Positions 33,540 through 45,252 of a stretch of 64,000 nucleotides of DNA are shown piece after piece (the first letter of the stretch is position 1; every line of letters begins with the position of its first letter). Under the pieces are notes generated by a model, which did not search any database, was not told the DNA's origin, and worked only from the letters and a program-made list of their open reading frames with translations. A program made the position numbers and the translations under genes. Origin of the DNA: Solicoccozyma terricola (taxonomy: Eukaryota > Basidiomycota > Tremellomycetes > Filobasidiales > Piskurozymaceae); NCBI GenBank assembly GCA_001600875.1, contig BCLD01000019.1, forward strand, positions 62,001 to 126,000, given 5' to 3'.

Positions 33540-34184
33540 ATGTCAAACTACCCGTACTCCGAGTCCGAGAACTACCCCGCCTACGTAGACCCCGCTGGTG
33601 AGTCGTTGAACTTGACGTCAATGGCCACGTACTGGGAGTCAGGTTCGTCGGAGAACGCAAATCCTGCATTCGACACCAACCATTCAGACGAACTTAGCAT
33701 CCAAGATGTAATCGACCTTTTGGATGCCAAGAATGGATTTTTGTTCGAAGATGAGCCCAACTCGCTAATGACTTCGGAGCCGTCAGTATCAGCTTTTCCT
33801 GAACAGGATGACCATCTATATTTTGGAGCACCTGATCACATCACCCACGGAGTGTTCACAGACTTCGAGCTCCCAGAACCAAACACCTACGACGGAGGCT
33901 ACGCAAACGGAGGCGTCGAATTCAGCGCGGCAAGCTACACCAACCAGTACCAGCAAGAAGATTCCAGAACTGGGCCCGAAGACGGAGACCACAGCACGGT
34001 ACAGTTGGTGAAATGCGAACGGTGTAACTGCCATTATACCAGCGGTGAATATCACAATTGTCCCATGATTTGCTGCCATTGTTCCGCTGAGACACCCCAA
34101 GGTATATGTTCTAATAGTAACTGTCCTCGTAGCAACCAGGGGGAAGCCCCGCAAACATATCAACAGGAAGGAGGGAGATGGTAA
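33540..34184 (+). CDS. small acidic orphan protein with C-terminal Cys-rich zinc ribbon
   Basis: A single open frame of 214 residues from the ATG at 33540 (MSNYPYSESENYPAYVDPAG). An in-frame ATG at 33507 is less likely given the TATA position. The first 165 residues are acidic and rich in Ser, Asn, Tyr and Glu and look disordered, with a short amphipathic stretch (LSIQDVIDLLDAKNGFLFED) that could be an activation- or docking-type helix. The last 50 residues hold paired cysteines: VKCERCNCHYTSGEYHNCP, MICCHCSAETPQGICSNSNC. These fit one or two zinc ribbons. The layout (acidic disordered N-terminus, Cys-pair C-terminus) matches the other small genes in this window at 31912 and 60234. Function unknown; protein- or nucleic-acid binding is only a guess. 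Confidence 0.55.
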   Translation: MSNYPYSESENYPAYVDPAGESLNLTSMATYWESGSSENANPAFDTNHSDELSIQDVIDLLDAKNGFLFEDEPNSLMTSEPSVSAFPEQDDHLYFGAPDHITHGVFTDFELPEPNTYDGGYANGGVEFSAASYTNQYQQEDSRTGPEDGDHSTVQLVKCERCNCHYTSGEYHNCPMICCHCSAETPQGICSNSNCPRSNQGEAPQTYQQEGGRW

Positions 34185-34884
34185 AATGTCGAAAGAGGAT
34201 TGTGACTTTGTTGGCGCGCGGTTGTCAGGTGCTGGTCTTCCAGAGTCTCGAATAAACGGGGCAAAGAAAGAGAGATGGCAGATGACGGATTTTTGGGGGT
34301 CTCTCGCTGTTAGATTCAGATCTAGCTGCTACGACGAGTCAAGTGATGAAAGATGACGAGAAAGAGGGAGAGTGTCAGGTGCTGGTCGTTCTTCGTATAA
34401 GCTGGCAGCTTTCATGTCTATCGTAGCTCTTCGTTCCATGACACACATACATCGCTCTCTAACCCTGCCCGTTCAACGGATCCGCTGAGGAGGCAGCACG
34501 TGAATTGTTGTATCCTCCACATATCCCTTACCAGCCTACCAACAGCGAGGACCGCCTAAAGCTCGCTCTCCTGACAGTGAGACTGGGGCTGGGCATATAA
34601 CCGTTGAGTAGTGGTAGCTGATCCCTTTGGGAAGCCCTTCCTTCTCTACTCTCTGGTATAATAAGCGAATGAGGGCATCCCCATACAGTCGCACCTGTAG
34701 TCTGCCATCTACGCTCCAGAAACTACATTGCACTGTAGTCACTACAGTATCTGTTCAACTCGTATTTGTCGCCACCCGCTCCCCAGTGGCGGCATGACGT
34801 GTCATTCAAACAATCTGAAAAGCAAACAAATCCCCTGTTGAAAGAAAGTTGAGAAAGCCATGTCCATCATCGACGCTGCATCAC
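34185..34884. other. intergenic region upstream of TRM1
   Basis: No supported gene is seen. It includes GCACGTGA at about 34496-34503 and an AGTGGCGG...TGACGTGTCA stretch at about 34785-34805 that resembles CRE-type sites. An upstream ATG at 34860 opens an overlapping frame relative to TRM1. Confidence 0.4.
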
Positions 34885-37705
34885 ATGAGCAGTGGACAGA
34901 GGGTACTTTCAACCATCACATCCCTTCTCACACGGTATCCTCGTCTTGCTATCCCACCCAACAGTCTCCTCCTCAACTTCCGAGCTCTATCCATCATGTC
35001 CACCACTACTTCAACACCCACCTTCCCCGTCCCTCCAGGCCACAAAGCCGTGAAAGAACGCAATGCTACCATCCTCCTCCCGGACTCCAACACCACATTC
35101 TTGAACCCCATACAGGAGTACAATCGAGATCTAAGTGTAGCTGTGATAAAACGTTTCATGCAGGACACGACCGATGCTTCAAGGACGAAATTTGATTCGA
35201 GGAGAGCAAAGCGGTCGAAGAAGGGTGGGAAACAGGGTGCGTGGAGTTGGATATAGACTGTAGTAGACGGTTACTGATCTGACCAAACCTTTGCTAACCG
35301 CCAGCTAAAGAGTCAACGGAAGATGGAGAGCAGCCAGCTGTTGAGCTTGCACCATTCAGGCCTGCCAAATACACCATCATCGAAGCTCTCAGTGCAACAG
35401 GTCTTCGATCCATTCGATACGCTCAAGAACTCCCAGAAGCAGGGTGAGAGCCATTATGCCCCCTGTTTACTGCTCTCAACTGACCGGTCAACCCTGGCGT
35501 TCTTCGTCTCTATAGCGTCATCCTCGCCAACGACTTCTCCCGGGATGCCGTAGAATCTATGCGTCAAAATGTTCGATACAACAACGTAGAAGCCATTGAG
35601 AAGATTCCCGTGTCATCTGAACCTTCCACTTCCACCTTGGGTGCAACGAAAGTCAAGGAAGAGTGTTTTGCAGGGAGAGGGTTGAAGAAGTCTTTCACAA
35701 AGGCTGGGGTGGTTGTCAATGAGGGTGATGCGATGTGAGTGTGAAGGTTTCTTGCCACTGTTATAAGGATACCGAAGCTCACATGTATCACTATCACGCA
35801 GGGACCTTCTATATCGCCATCGAGGAGAAGGTCATCGGGTAGACGTGGTTGACCTGGACCCATACGGGACCGCAGCTCCGTTTATCGATGGAGCAGTACA
35901 GGCTGTCAATGATGGAGGTGAGAGATATAATGCATCGTATATATGGTCAAGGGTCGGAGGAGAATGCTGATGCCGACAACTATCAGGTCTTCTGTGCGTC
36001 ACCTGTACCGATCTTTCTGTGCTCGCTGGAGGTAATTACCCCGAGAAATGGTGAGTGAAAGTTATCGCCATGGGAAGGTTCCTGGTTGACGCTCATATGC
36101 CTGACGTCCACCTTAGCTACACGAATTACGGCGGTATGCCTATCCGAGCGGAGTTCTCGCATGAAGGAGTGAGTTAGGGATGGATCATTCACCTGTGGCC
36201 AAGCCGCTGACAATCTTCTTCCCCTTCACCTCCAGGCTCTGCGTCTCCTTCTGCACACCATCGCCACTTCCGCAGCTCGATATGGCAAACACATCGTCCC
36301 TCTACTGTCTCTCTCGATCGATTTCTACATCCGAGTGTTCGTCAAGGTCGTTCACAGTCCTCAAGAGACAAAGCACACTGCCAGGTAAAAGTCCTCAATT
36401 CGCAATGCCAGGTTCGGCGAGCTGATGAGATGATTCACCCGCAGTCGCACCGGATCAGTATACATATGCACATACTGCCAAACACATCACGCTCAACCAT
36501 TCGGAAGGGCCGTCGAGCAACCGGCAAAGGGCAAGGAAGGTGTGAGATATGATTTCAAGACTTGTCCTGGACCGCCGTTGAGTAACGCTGGTTGCGAGCA
36601 TTGCGGGAATAATTCACTGGTGAATGGACACGATCGAATACTGGAAGCGTTGACAGTGGCTGACTCACACCCGACCACAGCTCGCTGGACCAATGTGGCT
36701 AGGCCAATTGCACGACAGGGAGTTCGTAGGGAGGCTGATGGAACAAGTCGAGGAGCAAAAAGAGATGTATGGTACCTATCAGCGTATCAAGGGGATGTTG
36801 AGTATGGCCAAAGAGGTGTGTTGCTCGGGTGTGGAGGAGTCCGCGTGCACCATTGACAAGCTATCCCTACAGGAACTACCGAACGCATTGTTCTATTTCA
36901 CCCCAGCCAAGATAGCGAGTATGTTCCATTCGCAATGTCCACCATTCGCTCAATACTGGTGAGTAAATGACTCGCTCCGTGTTTACGCGTTTCTGACCGA
37001 CATCCATCCCTAGCTCCGCAATCGTTAACGCCGGGTTCTCGGTCTCTCGATCCCACGCGATCGCAGGATCGATCAAGACTGATGCACCCAAGTCATTGGT
37101 ATTCGACGTTTTGAGAGAATTCATCAAGACTTCGCCCGTGCGGAGGGATAAGATCAGTGAAGCGTCACCTGCGAACAAGTTGTTGGATAAGGCTATGACG
37201 TGAGTCCCAATGGATGGAGACTTGAAGAAGGGGAAACGGGCTGAACGCATGACACCACCTCAGACATGAAATCGACTTCACTGTCCATCCCGATATCAAG
37301 ACCATGACAGCCAAGAAAGATCTCGTACGATATCAGATGAATCCGACGGAAAATTGGGGACCTGCAAGTCGAGCGAGACCCGTAGGAAAGGCTGCTGCTG
37401 CTGCGGCCGCCACCGCCGCTGCCGCTGCCGGTGCATCGCAGGACGTAGATATGAGCGATGCCATCGAGCTCGGTTTAGCCGCAGAGGACGCAGTGGATCC
37501 GATTGCCGAGGTGACGGAGAGAAACGATGAAGGACTGGATGTGGAGCAGGTGGAGGAGGCAGAGGAGGTCATCGAAGTGACTGAATCCAAAACGCAAAAA
37601 CGGGCAGCCGGTGCGATAGATGATAGATCTGGGAAGAAGGCACGGACTACTGACGAGGGTGGTGCAGATGAGGATGAGGAGGAGGCTCTGATGAATGCGC
37701 TGTAG
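34885..37705 (+). CDS. TRM1: tRNA (guanine26-N2)-dimethyltransferase
   Basis: Trm1 makes m2,2G at position 26 of nuclear- and mitochondrially encoded tRNAs, using SAM. About eight exons join in frame. Two in-frame ATGs exist. The one at 34885 gives a basic, hydroxylated, acid-free 37-residue extension ([20 protein letters not shown]...) that looks like a mitochondrial presequence. The one at 34996 ([15 protein letters not shown]) starts the core protein. Core motifs follow: [12 protein letters not shown], the SAM site [50 protein letters not shown] (catalytic DPYG), [12 protein letters not shown] and [11 protein letters not shown] zinc site appears as ICTYCQTHH...[15 protein letters not shown]. 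The C-terminus carries an Ala-rich tract encoded by GCx repeats and a long acidic tail with a KKAR basic patch, the latter plausible as a nuclear signal. The gene is complete. Confidence 0.94.
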
Positions 37706-38013
37706 AGAGATGTGTAGACCATGTGCTGCGGAGTAATAATAATAATCGGAATATCGCGGACATCGACGACCTGATGTCCGTTGCGGTCCTCCTCTTCCCA
37801 CAGCGCGTGGAAGGGGAACATGCCATTCCACATCGTACAAGTGACACCATCACTCGTACATCCACCATACAACGCCTGTCTTCAACCACACAAGCACGCT
37901 CGATAGGGACTCCGTACATCTCTCACAACATCTCTCTACCGCCGAAGCAAGCAAAACAACCCATCCAGCGGAAAGTGCGGTAGCGCGGCGAGAGAGAGAA
38001 TCACGCTGTCAAG

Positions 38014-41000
38014 ATGGTGAGCAGGAAGACGGGAACCGGTTGGATGCTGTGAGACCAAAGATGCTAACGTCGAAGGCCGTCGTGCTCCATCACAGCCGAT
38101 GCTGCTTGATGTCACTGTGAGTCATTAGCAACTCGAATCACCATACCCGGATACTGACATCGTTGGCCCTACCCTACAGCGCAAGCTCCTAGCAAGGTCA
38201 GACCGCGTCAAATCCGTCGACTTTCATCCCACAGAGCCGCATGTCATCTGTGGTCTTTAGTGGGTGTTATTCCCTCTTTCCCATCGATAATGCTCCTGCC
38301 ACCCGCTGGAGACTGCGCGTGGTGGAGAAACATATACTATTCATCGGGGTTCCACATTTGTTGACCCGGGCTATTGTGTGCACTTTCCACAGCAACGGTC
38401 AAGTCAAGATATGGAACTATGAAACCCAAACGGACCTCAAAACATTCGAAGTCACGGATGTCCCAGTTCGATGTGTTCGGTATATCGCTCGAAAGAACTG
38501 GGTGCGTTGACCTGACTCTCACAAACCCGTTGACAGGCTCGCTTTGCTGACAACGTCTGCCTACCCTACCTACCCCCAGTTCATCTCAGGCTCAGACGAC
38601 TTCCAACTCCGTATATACAACATCTCAACCGGCGAAAGAGTCACCGCATTCGAAGCTCATCCAGATTACATACGATGCATGACTGTTCATCCGACTTTGA
38701 GTTTGGTATTGACCGGCAGTGATGATATGACCATCAAATGTTGGGATTGGGAGAAGGGATGGCGATGTGTTCAGGTGCGTACGAGAGTCAGCATACGGAG
38801 TGGACTGTAAACTGACGGTGATTGTTGCATGGTCGGGAAACCCGCGCAGGTCTTCGAAGGTCACACCCATTACATTATGTCGCTCGCTTTCAACCCGAAA
38901 GATCCACAAACATTCGCATCAGCGTGTTTGGATCACACTGTCAAAGTCTGGTCCCTCGGGTCGCCAACCGCAAACTTCAGTCTGGAGGCGCACGAAAAGG
39001 GAGTCAACTACGTAGAGTATTATCATGGCGGCGATAGGCCTTACATTGTCACCACTGGTGATGATCGGTGAGTGGACGTTATGGCAGCGGAAGCCCCCGT
39101 TACGAGCGAATCAAAGTATTGACCTCGAATACCAACCTCAGTCTCGTCAAGATCTGGGACTACCACTCCAAATCCTGCGTCCAAACCCTCGAATCTCACA
39201 CCGCCAACGTCTCATTCGCCGTCTTCCATCCGTCGCTCCCCATCATCATCTCGGGATCCGAGGATGGAACGGTCAAGATCTGGCATTCGTCCACGTATCG
39301 ATTGGAGAACACCTTGAGCTATGGGTTGGAGAGATGTTGGTGTATTGCGTACAAGAAGACTGGGAACGAGGTAGCAATTGGTTATGATGAGGGTGCGGTG
39401 GTGATCAAGGTGGGTGGAGGATTGTTCTCTTCGGACTGCAGCCGTCTGATTGGAATTCGCTCTCATACTTGCAGCTTGGTCGAGAAGAGCCTTCGGTGTC
39501 AATGGACGTCTCCGGAAAGGTTGTCTACGCCAAGAACACCGAGATCCTGACCGCCAACTTGCAAGCAGTCGTTGGTGAGTATCTCGGTGAGCCAATTTGG
39601 ACCTCAATTGCGGTGCTGACGGCGCGGCCATACCTCAGACGAAAGCGTTGTTGATGGTCAGCGTGTCGCGGTGCCTGTTAGGGAGCTTGGGTCGACCGAG
39701 GTATACCCTCAGAGTCTGCAACACAGCCCCAACGGTCGGTGAGTCATTGATCACACATCTCGGCTTGAGTAGAAAGCGTAGTCCTGACGTATTCCTATCA
39801 TCCAGGTTCGTCACCGTCTGCGGCGATGGCGAATACATCATTTACACCTCCCTCGCGTGGCGAAACAAGGCGTTCGGAACAGGTACTTCGTTTGCTTGGG
39901 CTCACGACTCCAACACCTACGCTGTCCAGGAGAGCAAGACCCGTATAAAAGTCTACCGCAACTTCAAGGAGCGCCCAGGGTTCATCAACAAGAGCGGTTC
40001 CACTGGTTGGACCGTTGACAGCGTACATGGTGGAAGCTTGCTCGGTGCGCGGGGTAGCGGCTTCGTCATGTTCTGGGATTGGGAGACGGGAGCGGTTGTA
40101 AGGCGAATTGAAGTGGATGCCACGGATGTCAGTCGTCTTGTCATCTATTCCATGGCGAAAGGGGTTACTGAACATTTGAATCTCTCACACAGGTCTCATG
40201 GTCGGGTTCTGGCAATCTCGTAGCAATCTCCAGCGCAGAATCAATGTACATTCTCCGCTTTGACCGAGATGCATACAACGCTCGATTAGACTCGGGTGTC
40301 GAGATCGGTGATGAGGGTGTCGAGGAAGCTTTCGAGCTCGTTACTGAGCTGTCTGACTCGTGAGTATGCCTGGTAGCATTCTGCACATCGTATGTTGACA
40401 CTCATATTCCGGACGCAGTGTCAAGACGACGAAGTGGATCGGTGACTGCTTGATCTACACGAACGCGACCAATCGCCTCAACTACCTCGTCGGTGACCAA
40501 GCTCACACCATTAATCATTTTGATCAGTGAGCAGTGGCTAATCATTGTGTTCAGATGAACAGCCACTCACTCTGGCCTTCCTCGCAGGAGCATGTACCTC
40601 CTTGGTTACCTCCCGGCTCACAATCGCATCTATGTCGCCGACAAGGACCTGTCCATCTTCAGCTTCGCGTTATCCCTTACCGTCATCGAGTACCAGACTG
40701 CTGTTCTCCGAGGTGACATGGCGACAGCGGATGAGATCTTGCCGACGGTTCCTGCTGACCAACGGAATAGGATTGCGAGATTCTTGGAGGCACAAGGTGG
40801 GTTGCAACTGGGAAATTTACTCGCAACGACAAGTGCTAAACCTTTTGAACCCTCCGCACAGACCTCAAGGAACTTGCCCTCAAGGTCTCCACCGACCCCG
40901 ACCACCGTTTCGATCTCGCCGTCCAGCTCAATGACCTCGACATGGCTCTGGATATCGTTCGCGATAGTCCGCAAGCGGGCTCCGAGGCCAAATGGAAGAG

Positions 41001-41804
41001 CGTCGGTGACAAGGCGTTGGCAGCATGGAAGATGGACCTCGCTCAGGAATGCTTCACGAATGCAGGTGATTTGCCTTCGCTGTTGCTCATCTGCACGTCG
41101 CTCAACGACCGTGACGGAATGGAAAAACTGGCCAAATTGGCCGCCAGCAAAGGCCAAAACAACATTGCCTTCACTTGTTTCCTCCAACTCGGTGACACCG
41201 CATCCTGCATCTCAATCCTCACCTCTACCGACCGCGCACCGGAAGCCGCTCTCTTCGCACGGACATACGCGCCTTCTTCCGTCCCTGCCGCTGTCAAGAG
41301 CTGGAAGAAGAGTCTGGAAGCGGACGGCAAGAGCAAGCTCGCCGAGTCTCTAGCTGATCCAGAAACAGATGGCGACAGGTTCGAGGAGGGATGGGCTCAG
41401 GCGTTGGAGAAGGAGAAGAACGGAGGTGTGCTGGTTAACGGACACTCCGAGGCCAACGCAGCGTCGTCGGCAGAGGAGCATGCCGAAGAGAAGGGTGTTG
41501 TAGCAGAGCTTGTTGACAAGGTGAAGGATCTGGCTGTTGGAAATGGGAAGGATGAGGGTGAGTGTGTCGTTTGCGTTCGAAAACAATATACCATTCTAAC
41601 GCGATGACCACGACAGAACCATCATCAGAACCAGCTGCCGCAGAACCGATTGTCGAATCCGCACCTGTTGACGACGTTGTCGCACCCGTTGAGGCTGAAA
41701 CTACCCAGGAGGCAGACGTCGAGGTCCAACCTGAAACCGAGGAGACTTCCGCACCTACACCTACAAAGTCTGGGAAAAAGGGGAAAAAGGGTAAGGGGAA
41801 TTGA
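38014..41804 (+). CDS. SEC27: coatomer subunit beta-prime (COPI)
   Basis: This is a WD40 subunit of the COPI coat that drives Golgi-to-ER retrograde transport and binds dilysine cargo tails. Exon 1 is only the ATG (38014-38016). The second exon starts at 38096 and continues PMLLDVT. The next gives [20 protein letters not shown], matching the family N-terminus. Blades follow: [77 protein letters not shown] and [20 protein letters not shown]. After the second propeller ([34 protein letters not shown]) comes the alpha-solenoid ([19 protein letters not shown]; [40 protein letters not shown]). The tail is acidic and ends with a GKKGKKGKG basic stretch. About a dozen short introns. It lies tail to tail with the RET3 zeta gene. 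Confidence 0.95.
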
Positions 41805-42088
41805 GGCGATTTGACGGGGTTAGGGGTTTTGTAGTGATGCTGCTGGGATGGGGGTTGGCGGAAAAATGTAGCTTAACGAGACCAGAGTGCCGGGGTCTCA
41901 ACTTCTTTCTCTTATGTTTTCTTTTATTAGATGATAATCCTTCTTTTATTTGCACGATTGGTATTAAGGAGAATAACGCGGAAAATCATGGTATGCATAT
42001 ATCCTTCACGATTGAAGAGGGATACATCAAAAGGGGGGTTCCCCAAAAGAAGGGTAATAACAAGAACAAAAGGGAATAAAAGGCAACT

Positions 42089-43067
42089 CTACAACTGTCC
42101 TATCCGTTGGACCATCTTCTCCTTGATCGTCGAGTCTAGAGATGGCACAACCGACTCCCGATCAGTGCCTTTGCGATTCGCATCCATCGCAGGAGGAAAT
42201 GAGTACTTACAAGCATTCATGATAGTCTGTTCATTGATGACGATGTCTGTTGTATCTGCCTTTGGACGGGATACTCTAGATGCAATAGCTGTAGCATCTG
42301 TCTCTAGGATGATTCTGTGAGAGTACCGCATAATATGCCGACATCAGTAAACCATGTGTCCTTGTTCCGACGACCTGACTCCTAGCTACTGACCCATCAT
42401 CACACAGCTCATCAGCCGCTAGAACGACCATATCCAAACCTTCCAACACACTCCTCTTCTCCACCTGTCCTCTCAAGAGCAGACTAACAGCCTCGTAGAA
42501 CGCGGTCAATGCGGAATGAAGCATGAGTTCGTTGGCGTTTGCGAGTGGTCCAACGATGTGGAAGGAGAGGTCGGTCGAGGGTTTGGTGAGGAGGAGATGT
42601 GGGGGAAGAGGGTGGATTTCGCCTGAACGGATGGGACCGTGATGGACGATGATCAAGTGGAGCGACTCAACACGAGCACAAGGAAGATCACAAACTCACC
42701 ACCACCCCTCTTTGTCTTTTCAAACACACTCTTCTCAAAGGCTTTCTGTTCCTTCAACGTACTCAACCCGGGTGGACCAGTTACATGTGGTGCGACACCT
42801 GCAACAGCTCCAGCCCCAGCAAGGTGTGGAGAAGTTTCAGCATGCGGTGGGTGGTAGTACTTTGCTAATATGCGATGACCATCCGCGTCTAGGATGAGAA
42901 GAGCGGTGACCGTGTAGAGGGTTAGATTTGCCTGTCAAGAGCGAATGAATACCCGAGCAGAAATGCCAGCCAGGTAGGTCAGTGTGGATGAATGAAAGCC
43001 TTGGCCGGCAGTGTCTTCTGCGAGACGAAGTGACAAGAGAGAAGGGAGAGAAGTGGGGACTGACCAT
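42089..43067 (-). CDS. RET3: coatomer subunit zeta (COPI)
   Basis: This is a small longin-fold subunit of the COPI F-subcomplex. Exons: the ATG alone (43065-43067), 42700-42931, 42394-42622, 42211-42314 and 42089-42135. They sum to 205 codons (204 residues). The sequence starts MANLTLYTVTALLILDADGH and RILAKYY, as in COPZ. It has an insertion rich in Ala/Gly/Pro/His of about 25 residues, then LSTLKEQKAFEKSVFEKTKR, GPLANANELMLHSALTAFYE, the VEKRSVLEGLDMVVLAADEL block, DDGIILETDATAIASRVSRP and the tail STIKEKMVQRIGQL. The Ala/Gly insertion after the first strand is not present in the animal protein that I recall. The first intron (42932-43064) is 133 nt. It is convergent with SEC27 (284 bp apart) and divergent from the hydrolase gene. 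Confidence 0.93.
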
Positions 43068-43312
43068 GTTTGCCACGTTGAGCCCTTGGTATGCCCACCC
43101 GATGGTCCTGTTCTGCGATGGCGATGAGCTGTGTGTTGACACGATCGTGAGCAGCGTGCTCACCATCATGCAACGCGCTGGAAGGCTGGATTGATAAGGA
43201 ATGACGAGAATGACGTGGCACAATCCAGGGTTAGTCACCGCCACACACAACACTGTCAACAACCACCAATAATTTCCCAATCTCTTGTTGCGAATGACGG
43301 CGAGCGAGCACC

Positions 43313-45120
43313 ATGTCGGCAACCAAGGCACATCCTGTCACCACTGCGAGCCCGCTAGCTCTCACCCGGAGATCATCGGCAGGCAGGACACGCATCGTAG
43401 TCATCCTGGCCTCCCTCGGATACTTGACTTTCCTTCTATCCCTGCTGGTCCCGACAGTTCAAAGGAAGTAGGTGTCCTGCAATCTCTGCCTTGAGTCCCC
43501 ATCGTATGACCAACAGCTCACCGTCCAGTCCACATCGAACAGTCTGCTCTACCTGCATAACGTCCGGCTCCCATTCAATGTCGAGTTCGATCGACCAGGG
43601 AAGTATGGACTAAGTCGTGAGCCTCCCTCTGGACGGTCGATCGACGTGGCTTGGAGCCTTAACAATAATGACCTGCATACGTTTATTTAGCTTACAAGGT
43701 AAGAAATGTGAAGATCGTAACCACCGACAATGAAACACTAGGTGCTTGGCATATGCTGTATGTCTGCTTACGCTTTCTTCACGCACACTCCACTCGACGC
43801 TGACATGCGGTGTTTAGACCCCATTCAGTGTACAGACAGCACGCCGAATCACACCCTCTAGCAAGCCATCCCCTTAACGATGATATTTTCGACAACGCAA
43901 TCAACATCCGCCCAACTATCCTCTATTTCCATGGTAATGTGAGCCGAGAATCGATGAATGACCCTGCCAATCCTCACTTGCATCTTCTTCATAGGCTGCA
44001 AGTAGAGCGCAATCTCATAGAATCCGAACGATCTCAGACTACTCATACCGTCTAGACTGGTAAGGGGTAACTCGTAGCCAGATACATAACGCGTAGCCAG
44101 ATATTCCATCGGCAACTGATACCTCCTCGCCTCTTTACCGCTCCACTTCGTCGCTAAATAGCAACGTCCTAGCATTAGATTATCGTGGTTTCGCAGATTC
44201 ATCTGGATCTCCTTCCGAAACAGGTCTCCTCGAAGATGCTCTCGCCGGATGGAAATGGATAATATCTCGTCGTACAGGAGATCATGGTGCTCAACAACAG
44301 AAAGAGATAGCTAAAGATGTTATTGTTGTGGGACATAGTCTAGGGACGGGGGTGGCAGGGAAACTGATCGGTGAATTGGCAGATAAAGGTGGGGGTTTTT
44401 TGAACGCGCAGGAAGTTAAGAGTTTAAGGGATTTCGTAGACACTGATGGTATCGACCTCTAGACATATACCCTAGAGCTTTGGTGCTAATCGCTCCATTC
44501 AGCAGCCTTCATGAACTACTTGTTACGTAGGTGCTCACCTTCCTACTCCACGAAACAACCCAACCATATGGAACTCATGACCCCCCCCCCCCCACTGTGT
44601 TACAGTTATCGATTGGCAGGGATCATCCCACTACTAGGACCCTTCCGTCTGATGCCAGGAGCACAGGGTTAGTCTTGATCGTCAACATTCTGATTCACTA
44701 ACTGATCGGGACTTGTCAGATTTCCTACTTGGTTTCCTTTGTGAGACATGGGATACAGCTAGCAAGCTAGTTGTAAGTCACAGCACGATATTATTCGGAT
44801 ATTGCCAAGCTCATATTGTGTCTTGGCTTAATCAGAGGACCAAGTCGCCAACACTCATCGTACATGCGGCTGATGATACCGAGATACCTTCGTCGCATTC
44901 CCGCCGGCTGTTCGAAACCTTACGTGGCTTGACAGACGGTTCAGATTCGGTACCGACAGGAGAGCTTTCGACAACCACAACGGAAGATTGGGGTTCTGTT
45001 ACTCGTGCCACAGCCAATGGCCGCGACATCGTTTGGTTCGAAGGCGTCGGAGGTGGTCACAATACAGTCGGGAACGGCGAGGGAGTCGTCGAGCTCATCA
45101 GGGAGATCGCGGGACTGTAA
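43313..45120 (+). CDS. ABHD12/Bem46-like alpha/beta-hydrolase, membrane anchored
   Basis: A serine hydrolase with one N-terminal membrane segment. Exon 1 (MSATKAHPVTTASPLALTRR) is followed by a hydrophobic helix (IVVILASLGYLTFLLSLLVP). Several small exons follow, then the alpha/beta-hydrolase core: TILYFHGN (oxyanion region), VLALDYRGFADSSG, and the nucleophile elbow VIVVGHSLGTGVAGKL with GHSLG. Next are YRLAGIIPLLGPFRLMPGAQ, PTLIVHAADDTEIPSSHS with the acid residue, and FEGVGGGHNTVGN with the catalytic His. The layout and length fit ABHD12/ABHD13 and yeast Bem46-like lipases, which act on lysophospholipids or acylated proteins in animals. The substrate here is unknown. Introns include one with a 13-C tract before its acceptor (44581-44593). 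The divergent promoter with RET3 is 245 bp. Confidence 0.85.
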
Positions 45121-45252
45121 ATCAAACGATGGAACTGATTATTGAAATTCATGCGATTTCATTACATATCACAAATGCTGTAGAGTAGAGGTTGCGGGAT
45201 CCAATCTAAAAATCTAAATGTTGCGTTTAATGCGGGAATTGCAATTGAAGGT

